Assembly (NCBI RefSeq): GCF_035704785.1
Contig: NZ_DASSWP010000242.1
Span: forward strand, 1-12,182
Direction: 5' to 3'
From: Gracilimonas sp035704785
GTDB taxonomy: Bacteria > Bacteroidota > Rhodothermia > Balneolales > Balneolaceae
Length of the DNA stretch: 12,182 nt
In this document: positions 7,028-12,182 of the stretch, piece by piece
How the letters are laid out: each line of letters begins with the position of its first letter
Position numbering within the stretch: position 1 is the stretch's first letter
The notes under the pieces: model-generated
Seen by the model: only the letters and a program-made list of their open reading frames with translations
What the model was told of the DNA's origin: nothing
Database searches by the model: none
Program-made: the position numbers and the translations under genes

Positions 7028-7069
7028 GAACACCCAACACCGAATTTGAATTTTTGGTGTTGGGTGTTC
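7028..7069. repeat. Strong hairpin between tRNA-Ser and cyclase operon
   Basis: Perfect 14-bp arms gaacacccaacacc (7028-7041) and ggtgttgggtgttc (7056-7069), extended inward by G-T, A-T and A-T pairs to an 8-nt loop. Neither strand has a clear T-run after the stem, so it is not a standard intrinsic terminator, though it could protect 3' ends or help stop convergent transcription. Confidence 0.7.
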
Positions 7070-7071
7070 CT

Positions 7072-7094
7072 GGTTTTGGCCTCACTCCAAAACC
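7072..7094. repeat. Second short hairpin of the intergenic element
   Basis: Perfect 8-bp arms ggttttgg (7072-7079) and ccaaaacc (7087-7094) with a 7-nt loop, two bases after the larger hairpin. Confidence 0.6.
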
Positions 7095-7142
7095 CTAATG
7101 TATTTGTTCTTCCTTAATTGTTGGATGTTCGAAGTTCGATGT

Positions 7143-9311
7143 TCACTTGCCTTCCATAATGAAAACACCATCCCAGCCTTCAACAGGCGGATCTTTCTTC
7201 ATTAATTCGCATCGCTCCACAAAAATACCGGAAGGATTTTGCTCATATTTTTCTATCCGCTCTGACTCACGGAAATTTGACAACGCTTTATCCCACTCCA
7301 TATTAAAGTAATGCTCCAGGCCTTGCTCATATATCCCAATACAATCATATAGTTGTTGATCTGCATCTTCTTTTAGATCAGCGATCTCAAATATTTTGAC
7401 CGGCTGACTTCGCCCTTTTACTACAATATGGTCCAGTTGCCGATACACACAATCATCTCCAAATTTCTCTGCTTCATTTTTAGTGGCTTCAGTGATCATT
7501 GTAAAAACACCATATTGTTTAGCCCCGCTTTCACAGCGAGCTGCTAAATTCACATTATCTCCCATCATGGTATAGTTAAATCGCCGGTTTGAGCCCATAT
7601 TCCCTGTTACCATATTCCCGGTATTCATTCCGATCCGGTGATGCATATTACTCACTATTTCGGGCCAGCCATCTTTGGCCCACTTCTCTCGCAGTCTCTT
7701 CAATTCTTTTTGCATCAGTTGTGAAGAAACACAGGCCTGAAGGGCATGATCTTTTATGTAGACCGGTGAACCGAAAAAAGCTACGATCGCATCACCTATA
7801 TATTTGTCAAGGGTGCCGCCGCGGTCATTGATAATCTCGGTCATAGAGCTTAAATATTCATTAATCAGCTTCACCAGTTCCTTGGCCTCTAACTGCTCTG
7901 AAAAAGTAGAAAAGGAAACGATATCGCTAAAAAAGGCCGTCATAAAAGTTTCCTCACCACCTAATTGCGGCTCTTCTCCTGATTCTATCATTTGATTCAC
8001 CAGCTCCGGCGATACATAAGATTCAAACATTCCTTTAATTCGGCGCTTTTCTTTTTGTTCTACATAATACTCGTAGCCAACCATGCCTAACTGTGTAATA
8101 AAAATTGCAAGTACAGGCCCGGTTATTACCATTAATATATTATGAGACACAAATGCCCAATAGGTAACTCCAAAATACCCCGCAGCCATCATCAACGACA
8201 CAAAAACACCCAGATTTGCACTTACAAATCGATTGGACATCGTGATCACTAAACAAAACACAAGCATGATAAGCAGGGTGTACCATCCCCTGAATCTCTC
8301 TATGTAATTACTATCCAAAACCGTTTGAATGGCATTGGCATGAATCTGATATCCCGGCCGGGCATTATTACCATCATTGGCAAAAGGAGTAGCGTAAAAA
8401 TCCTTTAATAGCGGCATGGTCGATCCCACAATTACGATCTTATCCTCAAAGGTTCCGAGATTAAGGTGACCAAACTCAGGATCATCAAAAGAATTGACTC
8501 CGAATTCCAATCCTGATTCAAAGACCGTCGTGTAACCCGAATCATCTATCACTTCTTCAAAAGAAACTTCGGGGAAGATCCCTTCCGGCCCATAATAGTT
8601 GATCAGAAATGAATTAGGGCTATCTTTTAAAATATCAAATGGGCCCAGATCAAAGTATTTACTCTCGTTATCAGGGCCGATGGGATCAACTTCTTCATAA
8701 GGAATATCAAAGTACTTCCTGATCGTTTCCAAGCCTAAGCCGTAATAGTTTATCTCATTGTGAACATTCCCAAAAGCATAAGATCGGACAGCTCCATCCA
8801 GATCCCGGGGCACATGTACTAGCGCTACCCTGTTAGGATTGTTAGTATTCAATACCGGTATGGGAAATATGGTCGATTTTAATTCTGAAAGCGAACCTTC
8901 ATTCCGCTGCAGGTCTCCGGCTAATATCACATTTCCATGCTCTTTAATTGCCTCAGCAAACAAGGTATCATTCTTAAAATCGTAGAGATCCGGATTATCA
9001 AACACCACATCAAAAGCAATTACCTTTGCTCCAGCTTTGTTCAAATTATGAACCAAATGAGCATACACACTGGTTGGCCAAGGATACTTTTGCGGGATCT
9101 CCTCATCGGCTTTTTGGCTGATGGCTACCAAAACAACGGGCGATTCTGAGACATCAAGCGGACCTCTCCATTCGAATAGCTGATCATTGTAATCCAGCTC
9201 CAGGATCTGTACGGGGGTGATAAACATCAGTATAAAAGAAGTGATGAACGCGGCTATGGCGATCAGTAAAGCGGGTAGTACTTTTTTTTTGCTACTTTTA
9301 TTCTTCGCCAT
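7143..9311 (-). CDS. CHASE2-domain class III adenylate cyclase
   Basis: A 722-residue inner-membrane receptor cyclase predicted to make cAMP from ATP. After a basic N-terminus comes one TM helix (about 12-33), a periplasmic CHASE2 sensor domain (about 38-335, ending in the typical KIVIVGST...DFYATPF...GYQIHANAIQTVL block), three TM helices (about 343-360, 366-389, 391-413), a short coiled linker and the catalytic domain (about 452-645). Metal-binding Asp463 (FFSDIVSFS) and Asp507 (LDKYIGDAIVAFFG), adenine-selecting Lys503 and Thr581 (YTMMGDNVNLAAR), and transition-state residues Asn588 and Arg592 are all present, so it should be active, forming a homodimer. Residues about 650-722 form a TPR-like tail (YEQGLEHYFNMEWDKALSNF) ending in PPVEGWDGVF, usual in CHASE2 cyclases. 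It starts 5 nt after the stop of the outer-membrane barrel gene, so the two are probably co-transcribed. The CHASE2 ligand is unknown. Confidence 0.93.
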   Translation of the reverse strand: MAKNKSSKKKVLPALLIAIAAFITSFILMFITPVQILELDYNDQLFEWRGPLDVSESPVVLVAISQKADEEIPQKYPWPTSVYAHLVHNLNKAGAKVIAFDVVFDNPDLYDFKNDTLFAEAIKEHGNVILAGDLQRNEGSLSELKSTIFPIPVLNTNNPNRVALVHVPRDLDGAVRSYAFGNVHNEINYYGLGLETIRKYFDIPYEEVDPIGPDNESKYFDLGPFDILKDSPNSFLINYYGPEGIFPEVSFEEVIDDSGYTTVFESGLEFGVNSFDDPEFGHLNLGTFEDKIVIVGSTMPLLKDFYATPFANDGNNARPGYQIHANAIQTVLDSNYIERFRGWYTLLIMLVFCLVITMSNRFVSANLGVFVSLMMAAGYFGVTYWAFVSHNILMVITGPVLAIFITQLGMVGYEYYVEQKEKRRIKGMFESYVSPELVNQMIESGEEPQLGGEETFMTAFFSDIVSFSTFSEQLEAKELVKLINEYLSSMTEIINDRGGTLDKYIGDAIVAFFGSPVYIKDHALQACVSSQLMQKELKRLREKWAKDGWPEIVSNMHHRIGMNTGNMVTGNMGSNRRFNYTMMGDNVNLAARCESGAKQYGVFTMITEATKNEAEKFGDDCVYRQLDHIVVKGRSQPVKIFEIADLKEDADQQLYDCIGIYEQGLEHYFNMEWDKALSNFRESERIEKYEQNPSGIFVERCELMKKDPPVEGWDGVFIMEGK

Positions 9312-9316
9312 TTGTT

Positions 9317-12076
9317 TTAAAACCTGAATACATATCTAAGCTGAACAATGCGGTCGTTTGCCCGCCCGGAACCACTTACATTGGTTAAGTTTGCGTCAAA
9401 AAGCACCGCATGATGTTCATCAATATCAAATTGCGCACCGGCCTGTATTACATAAGTTTGGAATGTGTTCTGGCTCGCCTGACCCGATAATACATAATAA
9501 TCATCTCTGGGATTTTCATTAAGCTGAGTCGAGTTTGGTTCATCGCGAATCAATATTTCTCGATATAAGGTATTGTTTGAGGTAAAAGCTAACCGTCCGT
9601 TCACGGAAAACCTGTTATCCATGAACCTGTAATTACCACCGGCATAAAATCCCAATATGTCGATCTGGTTTTGGCCACTGCCCGATTCAGTATTGTTATA
9701 TGTAAACCCTAGCTGTGTTTCCAGCGGGAGATCATTGAAGCGAGAAGTCAGACTAAGTGAAAGGGCAGCGCTTCTTACATCACCATAAGCAAAAACTTCA
9801 TCGGTGGTTTTTATGTTATTAAAACTTAGAGAAGCATTATTTCTGGCATTTAACAAATCAAATTCCTGAGTAACAGATGCATTTAAATTTATCGTTTTAT
9901 TCAACCTCGGGGTTGGTGTAATTATAGTAACCAAAGAATCTTGTCCGTTTATCGTGCGGGTTTCCTGCCTGATATTTTGCACCGCTGCATTCAATAAATT
10001 ATCCGGAAGTAAATAATTCTGACGCTCTACTCCATTAGCGCGAGTTCTGAACCTGAAACCTACACTTAAACGAGGCAAGGTGCGATCGACCGGATACCAG
10101 CTTGCATTGGTTCTGAATGTTGAAGTTTCGGTAGTGGCATCACGGGTACCGGTAACATTGTCGTTCAAGTTTTCATACCCAAGGGTCAAGTAGATCCTAT
10201 TGGATAACAAATTCAGCCGATCCGTTAAAGTAAAACCGGCGATATCTTTTCGGATAGTAGAATTAGCTAAAGAACTGAAATTCGGCCCAATCCAACGATA
10301 TTGCAATCTTACATTGTTATTTGCCTGTCGGAAAGAAAACTCACTGTTATTAGCTAAAACGCTGCTTGGCAAATACAGTCTGCCCACAAGTCTACCACTC
10401 TCATTTTCTGAAAACTTAAAGGGAAGGGCATTCATATTTTCATTTACAATGATCAGCCAGGACAATTGCTCCAGGAAATCTGAAGTTCCCTTTTCAATTT
10501 CGAAACCAAGATCATCTGCCCTTTCTATGTTTAAAGCTCCGCCGTAGATATTATCATTTACGGCACTCACTACTGTTTCAGACTCGAACCGGAGGCGGTT
10601 TTCCAGAAATCCCATTTTAAGATCAGTTCCAAGGATAACATTTCCCTTGGGCTTTATACTTCCCCCACTAACCTCCAGTAAATCAGGATTAGCGATCAAA
10701 CTATCTCTTTGGGCTTGAGACAGATCATTTTTAAGTGATACACCGGAATTAAGTATATCAAGATAATTGCGGGCGTTAAAGATCGACGAGGTGTCATCCT
10801 GTATTTTCAAGGCATGAAAACCCACCTGGAATTTTCTTTCATCCCCGATCCCGATCCTCCCACCGATAATTTTTCGTTTGAATGTACCGCGTCCTCCATC
10901 TTCATACGTCAACAAATAATTACTGGGCACCACCGTCCCTGAGCTATTTACTATATCCTGAACTACAAGACTGTCGTATTGATTGGTGATGCTTCGATCT
11001 ATTTCACCATACATAAATTGCAGGTTTAACTTGTCATCCAAAAATTGAAAAGTGGTATTAAGTCCATTTACACGCCGACCTGAGATGGTAAACTGACTCA
11101 TATATGGATAGACATGTCCTGCCTCAAGATCCCACCATTCTCCATAGGAAAGTTCCATGCCATACCGGTTTTGAGGCTGTAACCTGGAAGATTCCTGTGA
11201 AGTCAAATAACCATGCAATGAATATCTAAGATCACCATATTGCCCTGAAATCCGTGTCCTGCCGGTATAAGCATTATTAATATCTCCGGCAATCACTTGA
11301 TTTCTGGCTGTTAATTCTGAAGTGATCTGAGGAGTTGTGCTTTCACCAAAACCCGTAAATGAAGCCTGACCGGGGGCAACTACAAAAAATTGCCACTCGG
11401 CCACTGCAAAATCTTCATCCTCAGTAGCATACTCGAGTGCCACATTATGTAATCCGGACCTCAGATCTTTAGGGATATACGAGAAATAATAAGCACTGGT
11501 GTCTGCTTCGCCCGTTACATCCCGACCGTCCAAATAGAGCTTAAATTCCCCCGGCTGAAGTGTTGAAATATCATAAAACAAAGCAATCGCGATAAATACG
11601 TCGTCACTGGTCACCCCGTTTCCGGGCTGTGGAGCTAAAATGGTATATTCAACTCCTCCCAGTTGTGGCTTTTTCTCTTCAATTTGGTCCACGATCTCAA
11701 CTGTTACGGGGTTTTCTGAAGGTAAACTCGCCGGATAATAAACTGCTTCCCCTGAGATCAATGTAACTTCTAAATAGTACTCCAGCGTACTTGCATTGGA
11801 GGCATCGACATTGAATTGTGTGCTAAATACTCCATTTCGGAAGCCTACCTCCATTTGCTTGTAACTGAAATCACCGTCATATCTGTAGAAAAGGCGCGCT
11901 TGCTGAATATCAGTTTGAGATATTCCCGGGGCCGTAAATTCTAAAAGATTTGTTTCGCTGCGTTCAATTGCAATAGGAGCCTGATGCTGGATGTTATATT
12001 GGCCATATACAAGCTCTCCTGCCGTCAGCAAAAACAACATAAACCCAACCGCTTTGATCTGTACCCTTAATACCAT
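9317..12076 (-). CDS. Predicted outer-membrane beta-barrel protein with N-terminal Ig-like domains
   Basis: A 919-residue protein of no family I can name. A signal peptide (1-25, hydrophobic VGFMLFLLTAGELVYG, probable cleavage before Gln26) is followed by two beta-sandwich, Ig-like domains: one at about 30-130 (LFYRYDGDFSYKQMEV...YYLEVTLISGEAVYYP) and one at about 142-235 (TILAPQPGNGVTSDDVFIAIAL...FKLYLDGRDVTG...SGLHNVALEY). The remaining roughly 670 residues alternate polar and hydrophobic positions with many aromatic residues and Asn/Asp/Gly turns, and end in VQLRYVFRF. The terminal Phe is the classic BAM signal of an outer-membrane barrel. No TonB box or plug domain is evident, so it is not an ordinary TonB receptor. 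The Ig-like domains would sit in the periplasm. ATG 12076 is the only start that keeps a normal signal peptide; no good Shine-Dalgarno is visible. It lies in an operon with the CHASE2 cyclase, suggesting it senses or transmits envelope state, or is itself under the same control. Confidence 0.75.
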   Translation of the reverse strand: MVLRVQIKAVGFMLFLLTAGELVYGQYNIQHQAPIAIERSETNLLEFTAPGISQTDIQQARLFYRYDGDFSYKQMEVGFRNGVFSTQFNVDASNASTLEYYLEVTLISGEAVYYPASLPSENPVTVEIVDQIEEKKPQLGGVEYTILAPQPGNGVTSDDVFIAIALFYDISTLQPGEFKLYLDGRDVTGEADTSAYYFSYIPKDLRSGLHNVALEYATEDEDFAVAEWQFFVVAPGQASFTGFGESTTPQITSELTARNQVIAGDINNAYTGRTRISGQYGDLRYSLHGYLTSQESSRLQPQNRYGMELSYGEWWDLEAGHVYPYMSQFTISGRRVNGLNTTFQFLDDKLNLQFMYGEIDRSITNQYDSLVVQDIVNSSGTVVPSNYLLTYEDGGRGTFKRKIIGGRIGIGDERKFQVGFHALKIQDDTSSIFNARNYLDILNSGVSLKNDLSQAQRDSLIANPDLLEVSGGSIKPKGNVILGTDLKMGFLENRLRFESETVVSAVNDNIYGGALNIERADDLGFEIEKGTSDFLEQLSWLIIVNENMNALPFKFSENESGRLVGRLYLPSSVLANNSEFSFRQANNNVRLQYRWIGPNFSSLANSTIRKDIAGFTLTDRLNLLSNRIYLTLGYENLNDNVTGTRDATTETSTFRTNASWYPVDRTLPRLSVGFRFRTRANGVERQNYLLPDNLLNAAVQNIRQETRTINGQDSLVTIITPTPRLNKTINLNASVTQEFDLLNARNNASLSFNNIKTTDEVFAYGDVRSAALSLSLTSRFNDLPLETQLGFTYNNTESGSGQNQIDILGFYAGGNYRFMDNRFSVNGRLAFTSNNTLYREILIRDEPNSTQLNENPRDDYYVLSGQASQNTFQTYVIQAGAQFDIDEHHAVLFDANLTNVSGSGRANDRIVQLRYVFRF

Positions 12077-12113
12077 GCGAATTATTCGTTAATGAGAACC
12101 CTGCATAATTGTT

Positions 12114-12182
12114 TTAATTCTGATCTTCTTCAAAGATATCAACTCTTATTTCTCTTATTTGTCCATTTTGGTCTCTGAATTT
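12114..12182 (-). CDS. C-terminal end of an unidentified upstream gene (partial)
   Basis: From the right window edge the - strand reads 22 sense codons (KFRDQNGQIREIRVDIFEEDQN) and then TAA at 12116-12114. The other two - strand frames close within this stretch. It lies 37 nt upstream of the barrel-protein ATG on the same strand, so it is probably the previous gene of the same operon. The fragment is charged, with no membrane segment, and too short to identify; a FecR-type protein, which can accompany CHASE2 cyclases, is one possibility but is not shown by the sequence. Confidence 0.45.
   Translation of the reverse strand, partial: KFRDQNGQIREIRVDIFEEDQN

Larger units (their letters stand above)
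7007..7144. repeat. Nested inverted-repeat intergenic element
   Basis: An outer imperfect inverted repeat joins the left end (from gaacaccgaac at 7007-7017 to about 7038) with the right end (7120-7144, whose complement begins gaacatcgaac and continues gaacatccaac). Inside it lie a strong hairpin (7028-7069) and a smaller one (7072-7094). The short GAACAyCGAAC/GAACAyCCAAC words recur, giving a simple, palindrome-rich composition unlike the flanking genes. The right end runs into the cyclase stop codon (7143-7145). It may be a REP-like or MITE-like intergenic repeat, or a boundary structure between the tRNA gene and the convergent cyclase operon. Copy number elsewhere cannot be seen here. Confidence 0.55.

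Noticed and set aside
7028..7069. Standard Rho-independent terminator for tRNA-Ser or the cyclase operon
   Set aside because: The stem is strong but no run of T follows it on either strand; recorded as a repeat/hairpin instead.
7007..7144. CRISPR array or retron-type RNA
   Set aside because: There are no regularly spaced identical repeats with unique spacers, and no reverse transcriptase or cas gene nearby.
10200..10547. 115-residue frame on the + strand opposite the barrel gene
   Set aside because: Shadow of the barrel coding sequence; no start signal and no recognisable domain.
9317..12076. TonB-dependent receptor (SusC-like)
   Set aside because: No plug domain or TonB box is visible after the signal peptide; the N-terminal part is two Ig-like domains and no SusD partner is present.

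Overview
The window looks like chromosomal DNA from a Gram-negative bacterium of the Bacteroidota/Balneolota type. The evidence is indirect: a tRNA promoter close to the Bacteroidetes pattern (TTG, 21-nt spacer, TAnnTTTG), mostly weak or absent Shine-Dalgarno sequences, a signal-peptide-bearing outer-membrane barrel ending in Phe, and a CHASE2-type cyclase. No close relative can be named without a database search. There are no insertion sequences, phage genes or CRISPR arrays; gene density is high.

Region 1 (1-3250, + strand) is a tight three-gene unit. It holds the 3' part of an acyl-carrier-protein-like gene, a GH9 (endoglucanase-family) lipoprotein starting at a TTG directly after the previous stop, and a membrane GT2 glycosyltransferase with a D,D,D,QxxRW signature whose ATG overlaps the GH9 stop (ATGA). 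The unit ends at a strong composite terminator whose hairpin includes the last GT2 codons and the stop codon. It reads as the tail of an exopolysaccharide or glycan synthesis operon. Its oddest part is the ACP-like protein, which has Ala where the phosphopantetheine Ser should be.

Region 2 (3289-4748, - strand) holds a class I SAM-dependent methyltransferase and a DUF1643 protein of unknown function. Region 3 (4871-6776, + strand) is a housekeeping pair one nucleotide apart: tilS (tRNA-Ile lysidine synthetase) and hpt (hypoxanthine phosphoribosyltransferase). The ftsH gene that often follows this pair is absent. Next comes a tRNA-Ser(GCT) gene (6913-7001) with its own promoter, then about 140 bp of nested inverted repeats (7007-7145).

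Region 4 (7143-12182, - strand) is a probable operon read leftward. It contains the last codons of an unidentified gene at the window edge, a 919-residue predicted outer-membrane beta-barrel with two N-terminal Ig-like domains, and, 5 nt later, a 722-residue CHASE2 - three TM - class III adenylate cyclase with a C-terminal TPR-like tail. A plausible reading is an envelope-sensing unit in which an outer-membrane/periplasmic protein and a periplasmic CHASE2 sensor control cAMP synthesis. This barrel-cyclase pair and the Ser-less ACP-glycan unit are the two places most likely to hold undescribed biology.
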